DNA of 64,000 nt from Prorocentrum cordatum (GCA_963575745.1 CAUYUJ010014337.1:350628-414627), one strand, 5' to 3'. Positions 42,421 to 54,429 are shown, numbered from the stretch's first letter. Notes: a model not told the origin generated them from the sequence alone. Numbers and translations: made by a program.

Positions 42421-42597
42421 TTAGGTCGGGCATGTCCCCTACAGGCGGATTTTGTAGGAAACATGGAACCAACAAACATCAAAACATAAAGAACAACTGT
42501 CAAACAATCCTCGATGATTCGTCCCCCGACTGTTTTACTATTTCTGAATATTCCTCCTGTTTTACTATTTCTGAATTTTCTGGACGTGCCCGACTTA
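42421..42597 (+). mobile_element. Family A element, copy 11, with duplicated right interior
   Basis: The ends are TTAGGTCGGGCATGTCC and GGACGTGCCCGACTTA. Near the right end TGTTTTACTATTTCTGAAT occurs twice (period 28 bp). Confidence 0.7.
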
Positions 42598-43139
42598 ATC
42601 TTAATAAATTAGGGTGACGCCGATCATGTACAAATTCCCATCAAAAGCGGTGCGTGAACCCTCCTGGCCTCGGGCAGGGGTGCGCTGTACCGTGCCGGGG
42701 CCCGTGGCGGCCCCGGCCAGGCAAGGGCGTGGTGGACAGGTGCCTTCTGCAAGTTGCCCCACGCCGCGCAGCTCGGGCACCGTCTGTCGTCGCCGCCTCG
42801 AGGTCGTCGTCGGTGTCATCGTCGAGTTCGTCGTCCATATTGCCATCGTCGCCGCTGTCGTCGTCATCGCATTCGGGAGCAAGCCAGTAGGAGAAGCAGG
42901 AGTCGGGAGCATGAAGAGGAGGAAGAGGAGGAAGAGGCGGAGCAGGATGAGCAGGAAGACGCGGGCTAGGAGAAAGACTGCGGACCAGTGTAAACCCAAC
43001 ACGCATCAACGATGTAGCACTTAATTCCCCTCCAAGTTCCCTCTTCACAAGTCCCAGAAAGAAATGACTATCAATGCGGGAAGCGGCCCATTAGAATACA
43101 ACAATCGGACAAGCCTCACTGGGAGACGTCGCGGATCTA
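42598..43139. other. Unassigned stretch
   Basis: It has GTCGTC clusters at 42790-42865 and GGAAGAGGAGG near 42910. No gene is recognised. Confidence 0.3.
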
Positions 43140-43271
43140 CGTGACTGTTGGGTCCTAGCAATCCTAAACGGTGCCAGGACACCGTTCCTGGGACGCCAAC
43201 ACCGCGAATCAACGCTACTGCTGCGTCCTGGCAATCGTAAGCCGTGCCAAAGCACCATTCCAGGAATTTCG
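43140..43271 (+). repeat. 72-bp tandem duplication
   Basis: TACGTGACTGTTGGGTCCTAG and CAACGCTACTGCTGCGTCCTG start two related copies (about 80%) containing GCAATCSTAARCSGTGCCA. Confidence 0.6.
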
Positions 43272-43929
43272 ACCACCCTTGGAACGGTTGCAAGCCTTCA
43301 ATACGAATGTGCGCCGCGCTACAGCGAGACACATGTTGACAAAGAAACGCCAACCAGCCTTGAAGGCGTAGTACACTTTGTCCGAATCGCACACATGCGC
43401 GCGACGCTAGGGCGAAAAACACGTTTCGAAAAGGGACCACCCGCCATCCTTAAAAACTGCTGCAAACGTTCAAATGGACCAGCGCTCAGGCAATAACCAC
43501 ATTGTGAAAACCACCAGCCCTCCACACGCACGCCTTCTGCAGGCAAATGAACAACTGCTCAGACGAACGTGCAGCCCCCCCAAGACCCGCCCAAACACTC
43601 CGAGGATGGTGCAGACGAGCCTCTCCGGCGAGGGCGAGAACTGACGAGGCAAACCACGAAACAATGAAGAGGCAACCACCCCGAACTGCTCCGGGTGCCA
43701 CCGCTTACGGGGACGGGCGCCCGTCCGCGGGTGGGACTTGGCCTTCCGATGGAAAGCCAGCGTGCGGGCACGACTGGGCTCCCGGCTCACCACCAGCCAG
43801 CAACAGACGGGATGGCCCAGTGGAGGCAGATCCTCCGCGTGCGAGAAAGACAAACACGGGCAGGGACCCTTCGGGACCACACAGGGGCGACTTTGGAACG
43901 CCTTTCCCTCTCCTGGGGGCACACCTGTG
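43272..43929. other. Unassigned stretch
   Basis: No gene is supported. Long reverse frames here (43319-43546, 43470-44096) lack known motifs and continue into a minisatellite. Confidence 0.3.
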
Positions 43930-44040
43930 AGATGCTTCCGCCGCCTTCCGCCGACCTTCCGCCGCCTTCCGCCCGGCGCGGGCGAACTCGTTCTGCTTCC
44001 GCCGACCTTCCGCAGCCCTTCCGCCGCCCTTCCAGCGCGG
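43930..44040 (+). repeat. CTTCCGCCG minisatellite
   Basis: A 9-13 bp unit (CTTCCGCCG, CTTCCGCCGAC) repeats about nine times with a GCGCGGGCGAACTCG interruption. Confidence 0.8.
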
Positions 44041-44269
44041 AAGAGATGGCGACCCCTCCGATCCTCGGAGGCGAGGCCCTCCTTGGAGCGCCCCACACGG
44101 TGGCCACGGAGGACCTCTCGACCGGCCCGTGGGCACCACCCGACACCGTGGGCGCCGGGGGCCCCAGCAGGGGCCTATAGGGCCCCGGAAGGCAGGGTTG
44201 GCCCCCGGGCGCAGCACCCGACGCAGCCTCCCCGGGGACCGCGGAGGGCCCGCCCGAAGGAGCGCAGTG

Positions 44270-44545
44270 GAGGCCAGTCCACAAGAACCTTTCCACAACA
44301 AACCCAACCCTGAGCAGTCCTTTGCAGTGGAGGCCAGTCCATTGCAGTGGAGGCCAGTCCAGAAGGGACCTTCCATGAGAAACCTTCCTCAAGAACCCCG
44401 GGACGTCCGTGGATTTTTGATTTTGGGTATGAGGAGCGTCCACGTCACGCTTTCCCATAGCAAGACCATCGAGACCCAAGAAGCCAGCCCAGGGCACCCC
44501 GGAGGCGAGCAGGGTGCTCCTCGGCATGGGTCTCCGCTGTGCAGC
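44270..44545 (+). repeat. Family E repeat, copy 3, with upstream short duplication
   Basis: AGTGGAGGCCAGTCCA occurs three times (44268-44362). E3 follows from about 44380 with CACGCTTTCCCATAGCAAG, CCAGGGCACCCCGGAGGCG and GGCATGGGTCTCCG. Confidence 0.6.
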
Positions 44546-44976
44546 CGAGGGCAGGCCCGCCACCGAGGCAGCGCAGGAGTCGCAAGGCGCCGAGATCTTG
44601 AGCCCCCGGCCCAGGTGCGAAAGAACAGGGTCGGGCGCTCAACGCTACGGCGACAATTTTTGGGAAGCACAGGGACATACTAATACTATATGTCCTCCTT
44701 GGAGGCGCGCGTCCGACACGAACATACACTATACCCATTTTGTAGTGTATCGTTTCCCGAGCGGGGTGGCCAGAAAGCGCCCGCCACGACGCATGTACTA
44801 TAAGATTTCTCGGTGCACGCGTCGCCCCTGGGGGGGCGACGCACATCGGAGGTGAGGGGGTGAGATCGAAGTGGAACGGAGAGCCCCCCTACCGGGAAAT
44901 CGATTTCGGTTTCGTGTTCGTGCGTGCCGTGCGTGCGGGCGAGGCGAAGCTGCGTGGGCGGGCGAGAGGAAAGTCT
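44546..44976. other. Unassigned stretch
   Basis: I see no gene and no named repeat. Confidence 0.3.
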
Positions 44977-45165
44977 CCTGTGGCTGAGGCGCGGCCGGAA
45001 CAAATGTCTCCCTTCCGGGCGGCCGGGGCCCCGCGGTGTCCCGCCTGTGTCCCGCTGGTGTCCCCTGTGGCTGAGGCGCGGCCGGACCAAATGTCTCCCT
45101 TCCGGGCGGCCGGGGCCCCGCGGTGTCCCGCTGGTGTCCCGCCGGTGTCCCGCTGCTGTCCCGAT
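44977..45165 (+). repeat. 87-bp duplication ending in a GTGTCCCGCTG minisatellite
   Basis: CCTGTGGCTGAGGCGCGGCC starts both copies (44977 and 45064). Each copy ends with tandem 11-bp GTGTCCCGCTG units. Confidence 0.8.
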
Positions 45166-45176
45166 GATGAAAACGT

Positions 45177-45211
<35 letters not shown>

Positions 45212-45383
45212 CTGATGCTGATGATGATGACAGTGATGATGGTGATGATGGTGATGGTGATGATCATGGTGTCCCGATGATGTTGATAGGAAGGATGCTG
45301 ATAATGGTGATGTTGCTGATGATGATGGTGATGATCATGGTGTCCCGGGGATGATGATGATGTGATGATGATGATGATGTCCC

Positions 45384-45428
<45 letters not shown>

Positions 45429-45596
45429 CATGATGATGATGATGTTGCTGATATCGATGATGATGACTGTGTCCCGATGATGATGGTGATCATGATGAGT
45501 ATGTTGATGATGATGTTGACGATGCTGGTGTCCCGATGATGATGATGCTTATGGTGATGACGATGTTGTTGATGATGATGATGAGATAACGATGCA

Positions 45597-45642
<46 letters not shown>

Positions 45643-45954
45643 GTGCTCCGACGATGATGTTGATAATGATGGTGGTGATGCTGATTATGCTGTCCTGGTG
45701 ATGATGATAATTATGATGGTGATGATGCTGGTGATGACGATGATGGCCCCCCGATGGTGATAATGATGATGATGATGATGATATGCTCGATGATGATGTT
45801 GCTGTTGATGATGATGATGATGGTGCCCCGATGGATGATGATGACGATAATGATGATGATGATGATGATGTTAAGAATGATGATGAAATGATGATGCTTG
45901 TGTCCCGATGATGATGTTGATGATGATGGTGATGTCGTTGTCGATGACGATGAT
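45166..45954 (+). repeat. GAT microsatellite punctuated by GTGTCCC
   Basis: GATGATG blocks of varying length are repeatedly interrupted by GGTGTCCCGATG or close variants (about 45157, 45268, 45340, 45378, 45469, 45529, 45899). The punctuation equals the upstream minisatellite unit with CGCTG changed to CGATG. Confidence 0.85.
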
Positions 45955-46196
45955 GACGTTGATTGTGAGATCGATTGTGATATCCATAGTGACATCGATC
46001 GTGAGACCGAATGCGAGATCGATTGTGATGACGATTGTGATATCGATAGTCAGGTCCCTTGTGAGATCGAGCGAATGATATAGATCGAGTGAGATCGATT
46101 GTGAAATCGATCGAGTGAGATCGATCGAGCGAGACCGATAGTGTGATCGATAGTGAGATCGATAGTGAGACCGATAGTGAGACCGATTGAGTGAGA
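45955..46196 (+). repeat. GATCGATAGTGA minisatellite
   Basis: 12-bp units such as GAGATCGATTGT, GAGATCGATAGT and GAGACCGATAGT are in tandem, most regular at 46100-46190. Confidence 0.85.
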
Positions 46197-47658
46197 CGTT
46201 GGTTCCCCCCCGCCCGAACCTCCTTATCACCCGAAGGGTGGTCGTATAGGTATAGTATAGGTATGTTGGGGTGGCGCCGAAGTTTCTCCACCAGCCGAGG
46301 GGAGGGGAGCCAAGGACGCGGCAAAGGGGAGTCCCGCTCTCGCGAGCGCCGTGGGGGCCTCTGCAAATCCGTGGGCACGCACAGGCCGTGCGCTCCGGTC
46401 GGGCCAGAGAGAAGGCGGAAGAGAACGAGGCGGCAGACAAGGAAGAGGCGTTGAAGACCCGTGCTAGTTGAGACACGGGAGCCAAAAAATGGAGGAAATC
46501 TTGATCTCAGCTTCCTCCGTGCCGCGCTGCTGCGCCAGCACGGTGGAGAACTGTTGGATGCTGTTTTGATGTTGCGCCCTCCGCCTCCGCCTGGCTCGCC
46601 CCGCGCCAGCCGCAAGCCAGCTCTCCCCTCGTCTGCCCTCCCAGCCCCAGCCATCAACTCTGGTCGTATGGCGAGCTGAGACAGCGGCCCCGGACACCTC
46701 AAGGGGGGCCCGAACGCACCAATGTTCCGAGCTGCGTCCAGCCTTGACGACAAAGGGGCCTCCTCGAAAGGCCAACTGCCGTTGTCACCATTCGTCCTCC
46801 TCGGAGCCCAATCGATGTTTGTTGTATAATGTGCACCCCATAGCCCTTGACCCCTTCCTGGGGACCGGCTTCTCACCCTGCGAACTTCTTGACGGGAGAA
46901 CGCTCCGTCGCGTTGTTCATGTCATTCTCGCCCTCCACTAAATGCCTCCCGGCCCTCCTCGCCCTCCATTCAAATGCCACCTTACTTCATTCCAGCTGAC
47001 CTGCCCCCCGGCCCCCTTCAGTCCCTCGGAGCTCGGAGATGAACTGCAGCTGGGAGTCCACCTTCTCCTGTAACCCCCGCGGAAGCGCGGCATCGTAGAA
47101 CAACTGACTAACGGTGGCTGTCCGCTTCCGAGAGGCCTCGTCTTAAAATATATAACCTTAACACGCCCGATCTCCAGACCCACTCGAATAATGAAACATC
47201 ACGGAAAAAAACTGGTGCGATGTCTTCTGCCTTTTGGTGCCTTCACCAGGCCCCGGAACCGTCAAAAAAAGTCCACTCACGGGAAGGGGTCTAAACCTCT
47301 GGGGGTCCACGTCATGAAAAGAAACTACCTCGGGGTCTCGGTATGGAGACGGAGAAGGTGGGTACGATGCCCAACAACAAATGTTGTCCAAAACTGGCAG
47401 CGGCCGCTGGTCGGCAGGCGACCAACTGTCTCAAATGGACCACATCCGCGGTGTCGGTATTTGCCTCCACTCTTCCAGAACTCATTCCGCTCGTGCCGCG
47501 AATGGCCCAGCAGGCCTCGTCCCTCTTGAAAACACTGCTCCACGACGACGACGGCCCAGGCAACGCAACTTCTCGCGATCTGTCGCGCCCTCCCGCGACG
47601 GACGACGGTGACACTGCAGGGCACCAAGCAAATCTAGAGCAAATCTTCCCACCAAAAG
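46197..47658. other. Unassigned, with two family P fragments
   Basis: 46850-46890 (CCCCTTCCTGGGGACCGGCTT) and 47225-47265 (reverse) resemble family P. No gene is recognised in 1.4 kb. Confidence 0.35.
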
Positions 47659-47812
47659 TCAGGTCGGGCGTGTCCTCCTACAGGCGGATCTTGGAGGAAC
47701 GCCTGGAAAAGTCAAAATATATCCAAACATAGCCAAACATATATGAAAATCGTCCCCATGCTATTTTTGACTATTTTGAGTAGTCCTCCTCTATAGGGCC
47801 AGACCCGACTTA
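47659..47812 (+). mobile_element. Family A element, copy 12
   Basis: The ends are TCAGGTCGGGCGTGTCC and GGGCCAGACCCGACTTA. The interior is rich in AAACATA. The target duplication is not clear. Confidence 0.7.
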
Positions 47813-47999
47813 AATTACATTAAAAAATGCCATGCAGGCCGCCAGAGCGGGTGTCTGGCACGAGCTGGCCTCGGCGCCCGAAGAAGACGAGCGCCAGGTC
47901 TGGCGACCATTTCCTGTTCTCGTGTGGGATCTGCTCGAGGTGGGTCGATCCGTGATGGTTCGAGGAGCGGGGCTAAGGTGGGGAGGAGGCCTGAAGTGG

Positions 48000-48075
48000 A
48001 GGAGGAGGAGGCCTGAAGAGGAGGAGGAGGAGGAGGAGGAGGAGGAGGAGGAGGAGGAGGAGGAGGAGGAGAGGA
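48000..48075 (+). repeat. GGA microsatellite
   Basis: Pure GGA, preceded by two GGAGGCCTGAAG units. Confidence 0.95.
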
Positions 48076-48519
48076 GGAAATGCAGGATGAGAGGGGGGAA
48101 TCTCCGGAAGAGGAGGTGGAGGAAGCGGAGGGAGGCGGCGGAGGAAGAGGACAACGAGGGGGAGGAGAGGGACAAAGGGAAGGGGGGACAAGGGAGGACC
48201 AGGAGGAGATGTCCGTGATGGGCCTGGATCTCTGAAGCACTCGCTTGCCTCGTCCCCGGCGACGGGATGCAAATGAACCAACGTCGATCGCACCCAGGAC
48301 TTCCACCCCAGGGCGGGGAGGAGAGAAGGAGGCGGAGACGAGGAGGGGGAGGGGGGGGGCTGGATGGAGGATGAGCACCAGAAGCTGGAAGCACGTTCCC
48401 CCGGCAGCAAAGTGACGCCACTGTCGCGAATGAAGCCGAGGGGTGCTTACACACGAAATGCACCCAACCTTGTGGATCACCAGAACTCAGAAACCTACCG
48501 GGGATACTCCCACCAACCA
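48076..48519. other. Unassigned, purine-rich at first
   Basis: No gene is seen. Confidence 0.3.
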
Positions 48520-48650
48520 CTCGCCGTAGCTCGGACGTCCGTTCCCCGTGCACTGTTCGACGTCGTGCGTGAGCTTTTCGCAGGATAGTCCAAGATGCTC
48601 CTCGATGGTCCTCGACGAGGAAAACACGCACACGTCCGAGCGATGCCAAG
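48520..48650 (+). mobile_element. Family K element, copy 3
   Basis: The inverted ends are CTCGCCGTAGCTCGGACGT and the complement of CTTGGCATCGCTCGGACGT. It shares GATGCTCCTCGATGGTCC with K1 and K2. Confidence 0.7.
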
Positions 48651-48796
48651 GGCAACGCGCAAACGATCTGCAACATACAGAGACCGCTGGCTCGAGGCAA
48701 CCCCCGCCTCCCGGGACTGGGGAGGAGGAGCGCAGCCCCGTCAGCGGGGAGGCGCGGAGAGGGTGGGGAGGCGGCAAGAGTGCGAGCATGACAGCC

Positions 48797-49020
48797 CACA
48801 CACACACACAGACACACAGACACACACACACACACACACACACGCATGCACACTCACATGCACACACACACACATGCACACACACACACACCCACACATG
48901 CACACATGCACGCACGCACACGCAAACGCAGGCACACACACACACACTTTGACACACACTGGCACACACAAACACACACACACACAAACAACACACACAC
49001 GCGCGCGCACACACACACTC
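48797..49020 (+). repeat. CA/CACACG microsatellite
   Basis: CA repeats with ACATGCACAC, ACGCACAC and ACAAACAC variants. Frames here read as poly-Thr-His (plus) and poly-Cys-Val (minus). Confidence 0.95.
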
Positions 49021-49039
49021 GCCGGTAGGCGAGGGGGGG

Positions 49040-49135
49040 GCAATGAGAAGGAGAAAGCCTCCCCAGAAGGCGGCGAGACTTCTCAGGAACCCCCCTTCTG
49101 AGAAGGGCCGCCTTTTCTCACTTCTCCTGCGGTTT
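49040..49135. repeat. Family H hairpin element, copy 3, inside CA arrays
   Basis: The inverted ends are AATGAGAAGGAGAAAG and TTTTCTCACTTCTCC. The inside has CCCAGAAGGCGGC, ACTTCTCAGG and CTTCTGAGAAGG. CA repeats lie on both sides. Confidence 0.55.
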
Positions 49136-49139
49136 CGCC

Positions 49140-49775
<636 letters not shown>

Positions 49776-49829
49776 CGGCGAGATTCAAGAGAGCAGGACG
49801 GGGTCCATTAGCTAGATGTATGCGGAAGG

Positions 49830-49975
49830 CCAGGGCCCGAATTTCGGGTTGGGGGGGGATACGGGCTTCATATGTGTTCTCTCCGTGTTCCCCGACCACC
49901 CCCCCACTGGCAATGGAGCGCCAATCGGGGCCTTCGGATCGGGTGGGGGTGGTTCGGTGGGCGGTGACCAGCGTT
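49830..49975 (+). mobile_element. Family B element, copy 3
   Basis: GGGCCCGAATTTCGGGTTGG, TTCATATGTGTTCTCTCCG, CCCCCACTGGCAATGGAG and GGGGCCTTCGGATCGGGTGG follow the B1/B2 order. The left inverted end is lost. Confidence 0.5.
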
Positions 49976-50030
49976 GCCAGCCATCCGAGGGCCGATAACT
50001 GGACGCACGTGATGTGACCACGCAGTTATT

Positions 50031-50200
50031 GAAGGGGCCCTGGGACACACAACCAAATCGACACAAATAATAGGATTCCCCATATGTTCCCATACTTTCT
50101 AGGTTTTTGTCTCCCCCTCACTCCCCATGGTTTCGCATATTTTCCTGGGGGTCGATGATGAATTTGTGCCTCTGTTTTCTTCCCCTCCTGAGTTAGGTCG
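50031..50200 (+). repeat. Family D repeat, copy 2
   Basis: GAAGGGGCCCTGGGACACAC, CCCCATATGTTCCC, TACTTTCTAGGTTTTTGTC and TTTTCCTGGGGGTCGATG match D1 at 13541. Here the simple repeat is short. Confidence 0.6.
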
Positions 50201-50517
50201 ACCCGGACCACCTAGCCGAGACCCGCAGCGTCAACTCTGCCCGGCCCGCGCGCAGCGGGCCCCGAAGGCTCCTCTCGGGGCGGAGGGGAAGGCCCAGGCG
50301 CGCAGGCCTCCGACGAGCTGAGCTTGCTGTTGTTGCTGCAGATGTTGGTGTTGTTGCTGTTGTCGTGGAATTCTCACTCCAAGATAATTATTATTGTTGA
50401 TCCCCCCCCACCGGTGCATACTGTTTTTTCTCCATCGAAGTGTGCCCCTCGACGCTCGCACCCTGTTTTTTGTCAGGGAAAGTCTTCCTGCTCAAACTGG
50501 GCCCCTGGCCCCCAAGT

Positions 50518-50552
<35 letters not shown>

Positions 50553-50555
50553 CGG
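50518..50555 (+). repeat. AAC microsatellite
   Basis: About twelve AAC triplets. Confidence 0.95.
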
Positions 50556-50566
50556 CTCCCGCCTTA

Positions 50567-50760
50567 GACTTCCTTACAATTTAGGCAGGACCCCCGCTCC
50601 CGCCCGAGACTTCTTGCACCTTATTCAGGAATCGCGCTCTCGCTTGGGACTTCCTTACAATTTATTCACGAATCGCTCTCCCGGCGCTCTGGAGTCGCGC
50701 TCTCGCTGGAGACTTGCTTGCAATTTACTGAAGAATGGCCTTGCGTTGGAATTTCCTGAA
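50567..50760 (+). repeat. ~40-bp minisatellite
   Basis: GACTTCCTTACAATTTATTC and GAATCGCGCTCTCGCTKGGA alternate about four to five times with decay. Confidence 0.7.
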
Positions 50761-50814
50761 ATTTGCCCAAGCGCCGCGCTCCCGACACCCAGGCACCCAG
50801 GAGTCGCGCCCGTT

Positions 50815-51055
50815 TTGGCCCCATGTGCATGCCCTTCGTGGCCCTGCTGTCGCAATTTGTGTCCCCCTCATTGTCCTGCGTGGCCCAGTTGCTACCCTCA
50901 GTGGCCCCATAGTTACCTTCCGTGGCCCCGAATTATCTGCACTTCGTGGCCCCCGCTCGTTCGCTCTCTTCGTGGCCCCATACGCATTCCCTTCGTGTCC
51001 CCGCTGTCGCCCTTCGTGGCCCACTTCGTGCCCTTCGTGGCCCTGCTGTCGTTCT
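50815..51055 (+). repeat. TTCGTGGCCC minisatellite
   Basis: About ten irregular units of 20-28 bp share TTCGTGGCCC, several with GCTGTCGC or CCATACGCATTCCC. Confidence 0.75.
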
Positions 51056-51063
51056 CTCTCGCT

Positions 51064-51111
51064 CTCGCTTTCGCTCGTCGTCGCCGTCGTTGTCGTCGCC
51101 GTCGTCTTCAA

Positions 51112-51174
<63 letters not shown>

Positions 51175-51176
51175 GG
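51064..51176 (+). repeat. GTC microsatellite
   Basis: CGTCGT tract, pure from 51109 to 51171. Confidence 0.95.
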
Positions 51177-52153
51177 TCGGTCCCCTGTCCGTCCCTCTTG
51201 GGGTCGGGTCGACGGTCCGCGGCCGCCCCGCCGATCAGCGCTGCCGCTGGCCAGGCCGACGGTCCGCGGCCGCCCCGCCGCTTGCCGGGGCCCGGCCTGC
51301 AGGGAAGAAAGGTATACCCCCCAAAAGGGGTTCGATCGAAGACGAATAGGGCGGGTATCGAGGGTTTGGGAAATACGCGTTATTGGACACTCGAGCATAT
51401 AAGACCGATCAATCTTAACATTATTATTAGTATTATTGTTGTTGTGGTAGTTGTTATGGTTACTGCTTGTTCTTGTGTTTGGTCTTGCTTGTTCCGTGCG
51501 CGGCGCCCTCAGGACGTGCCGGGTCTGCTCTTGATGGCGCCTGCGGGCCAGGGGCGACCTCCCGAGGCCGACATCTGAGCACTTTCTTGGGGTGGAGGGC
51601 TCAGTGTGAAGTCCGCCTGGGCTCTTGCACCTCGAAGCTCGGGCCGGACGAAAGGGGAGGATTGGGAAAGGGGGGGGTACGAAATTTACTGCATGCAGCT
51701 GGTTTCGGCCCCACCGAGGCGCCCATTCCTCGATACATAGCCGCCTCCGGCGCCGGGAGGCTCTGCGAAACTCAGCTACGTGAGCTGACTCTCACCCCCC
51801 CCCTTTGCTATCCCCCCCTTTCGCCGAACCCGAGAAGATCAATACGTCCTGTGATTTACCCTGTGCAGATTCAAGCCTCGAAGATCCATCGAAAAGACAT
51901 TTCAGACTTCGCCCTTTGCCATCCACCCGAACAGAATACGCGGGAATTCGCGAACGGCCGCTGGAATGAAGAAAATCATGACGTCGGAGATCCATGCGAA
52001 CACTTTCTGCGTCGCAGCGCGGCAGAGAGTTTTCCAAATGCAAGAAGAGAGGACGGGGCAGGCAGGAGCCATCGCGGGAGGAGGGGAAGGGCCTCATGGC
52101 GAGTGGAAGGCACGGGGTGACGATGCCAGGCAGGATAGCCCACCTCCCCCTTC
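51177..52153. other. Unassigned, with a short 47-bp-period repeat
   Basis: GACGGTCCGCGGCCGCCCCG occurs at 51211 and 51258. 51420-51460 is ATT/GTT-rich. No gene is recognised. Confidence 0.35.
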
Positions 52154-52373
52154 TGGTGGTAGCCCATGGGAGCCAGGCGCACTGCTTTGCTGGCTCGTGC
52201 GAATCGACGCTCATCGGCGCCAGTCGGCGCCACTCAACGCTCAGTCTACGCGAATCGAGGCTCACCGACGCTACATCGGCGTCACCTCATCGAGGACCGA
52301 ACGCTAACCGACGCCAATGCACTCTGAAGACGGAACTGCAACGCGACACGAGGCTCCCGTGATTGACTGCCGA
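52154..52373 (+). mobile_element. Family N element, copy 2
   Basis: Left end TGGTGGTAGCCCATGGGAGCC. Right end is the complement of TCGGCAGTCAATCACGGGAG. The core is ATCGACGCTC / GTCGGCGCCA repeats of 9-12 bp. Confidence 0.65.
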
Positions 52374-52387
52374 CCCCCCCACCCTTC

Positions 52388-52589
52388 CAGGAGAGCCCAG
52401 AATCGAATCGATACGTCGGATCGGCAATCGAAATCAATCGTATCGGCGAACATCTGCAGCCGAATCGGGAAAAATCGCATTTGCGAAACCCGGCAGTTCA
52501 GTGGCCCCCCCCCCCCCGCACGGAATCGGAACCCAGAGCGGAATCCGAAGTCGAATCGAATCGGATCGGAGGGATCGAAACGAGCCCTG
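52388..52589 (+). mobile_element. Family L repeat, copy 3
   Basis: AGGAGAGCCCAGAATCGAATC ... GGATCGAAACGAGCCCTG. A C-run sits in the middle (52505-52517). Element A13 starts 3 bp after it. Confidence 0.65.
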
Positions 52590-52592
52590 CCC

Positions 52593-52941
52593 TCAGGTCG
52601 GGCATGTCCCCCTAAAGGCGGACCTTGGACGAAAAAAGAAGATGTGCCAAAACATATTCCCAAATGGTCAAGAGTAGTCCAGCAAAAGACCGTCCCCAGA
52701 CTATTGCTTTACTATGTTTGAATATTCCTCCTGTAGATGGACAGCGAGGAGGGTATCCGAAAACCATACTATTTACATGGTTTCGTGCCCCTCCTCCCTT
52801 CCAGCGGGGCCCCGCCAAAGCGAGGAGGGCATCAAGAAAATGGGCCCCACGAAATCGTTAATCTCTTTATGTGGGGGACTCCGTTAGCATAATTTTACTA
52901 TGTTTGAATATTCCTCCTGTAGAGGGACAGGTCCGACTTCA
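52593..52941 (+). mobile_element. Family A element, copy 13, with an insert between repeats of its own right end
   Basis: The left end is TCAGGTCGGGCATGTCC; the true right end is GACAGGTCCGACTTCA at 52941. CCCTGCCC (52585) and CCCTGCCG (52942) are a 7-of-8 target duplication. TTTACTATGTTTGAATATTC plus CTCCTGTAGA is present twice (about 52706 and 52899), bracketing an insert of about 155 bp that itself carries AGCGAGGAGGGYATC twice. Confidence 0.75.
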
Positions 52942-53092
52942 CCCTGCCGCGCCCCCGCCCTCGCGGGGCGGGGTCTGTCCTTCAGCCTGGCGATGGTGGT
53001 CTGGGCGCGCGCGCGCGGGGGCCCCGCCGCCGCCGCCGCGGAGAGGCGGGGGCGGGAGGGGGAGGAGGGTGCCTCGAGCTCTGGTCAAGAGG

Positions 53093-53380
53093 GGACGGGG
53101 GAGGAGGAGGAGGAGGAGGAGGAGGAGGAGGAGGAGGAGGAGGAGGAGGAGAGGAGAGGAGGAGGAGGAGAATGAGGATGGGGAGGAGGAAGAGGAAGGA
53201 GGAAATGGGAGATGGCAGAGGAGGAAGAGGAGAGGAGGAGGAGGAGGAGGGAGGAGAGGTAGGAGTGAGGAGGAAGGAGAGAGGAGAGATGGAGGAAGAG
53301 GATGAGGAGGACGCGGGAGGAGTGAAGGAGGGAGGAGGAGAGGAGAGGAGAGGGATAAGGAGGAGGGGCGGAGGAACCGG
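53093..53380 (+). repeat. GGA microsatellite
   Basis: Pure at 53098-53150, then a purine-only mixture of GGA, GAA, GATGG and GAGAG. Confidence 0.9.
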
Positions 53381-53629
53381 AGGAGGGGGTGTTTCGCGCC
53401 GTCGGATCCCGGGCGCCAGCGCATGGTGGCCCGCGGCACGTGCGAGGACGAGGGGGGCGCCGGGGGAGCGTCGAGGAAAGAGGCAGGAGCTATCGGATCT
53501 GGAGGTGTCGTGGCCCCGCGCCAGGGCGTCGCCGAGCGAGGACCGAAGGGGTCCCGAGGGAGACGGGCTCCGGGGCCCCTGGGCTCGAAAGGGACAGAAC
53601 CGCGGGAAGGATCGCACTCCTGATCCTGT

Positions 53630-53920
53630 CACCTCCTCCTCCTCCTCCCCCACCTCCTCCTCCCCTCCTCTTCCTCCTCCTCCTCCTCCCCCTCCCCTCC
53701 TCCTCCTCCCTCCCCCACCTCCTCCCTCCTCCTCCTCCTCTTTTCCTCCTCCTCCTCCCCCTCCTCCTCCTCCTCCTCCTCAGAAGGCGGCGGGGCTTCC
53801 TAGAAGCCCTCGCGCCTTCTGAGAAGTTCTCTGTGTCTTCGGGGCAGGATGCGAAGACTTCTCAGAAGGCTGGGGCACTTCCGAGCCTTCTGAGAAGGCC
53901 TTCCCCTTCTCATTCCCCCC
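53630..53920 (-). repeat. TCC microsatellite joined to family H element, copy 4
   Basis: TCC repeats (53630-53780) pass into TCAGAAGGCGGCGGGG at 53780. Several CTTCTGAGAAG palindromes follow, and the element ends near GCCTTCCCCTTCTCATTCC. In reverse this is the H1 plan with the GGA tract at the same end. Confidence 0.7.
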
Positions 53921-54281
53921 CACCCCCCGCTCGCCGCCGAAAGGAGAAATTAGGTCTAGAAAGGTCCTGACGGAACCCCGGCTTTCCCGCCCCGGGCCGC
54001 TTTTTCCTGGCGGTCCCGCAGGGCCGTTCCAGAAAGGAGAGGTCCCGCGGAGGAGCCGAGGGCGGGGAAAGGCATTGGATGCCCCTGTCACTCAGCTTCC
54101 CATGCTGCTCTTCATGGCCAGGGGTGTGGATAGAAGAAGAATGCTCAGAGTAGTAACAAGACGATGTCTGGACAAGACGCATGAGAAGACAGACTAACGA
54201 AAGAGGCAACCAGTTGCACGGATGCGGACCATGAGACAGAAGAAGCATAACAATGCTACGAAGCGGCAACGACATCAACTC
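53921..54281. other. Unassigned stretch
   Basis: Nothing is recognised. 54100-54260 is noticeably less GC-rich. Confidence 0.3.
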
Positions 54282-54400
54282 TCGGAGGTCCGAGCGAGTT
54301 TCTTGGACTGGCGCTGGCGTGCCGGAGGCAACACCAGAGGAGTCGGGCGCCGATCCCAGAGGTCCATACGGACCTCCGAACCGCTGTGCCCCTGCCGCTT
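54282..54400 (+). mobile_element. Family Q element
   Basis: The inverted ends are CTCGGAGGTCCGAGCG and CATACGGACCTCCGAACCG. The inside has GGCGCTGGCGTGCCGG and AACACCAGAGG. Confidence 0.6.
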
Positions 54401-54429
54401 TCCCGGACCCCCGACGTCGTCTTTTCGCA

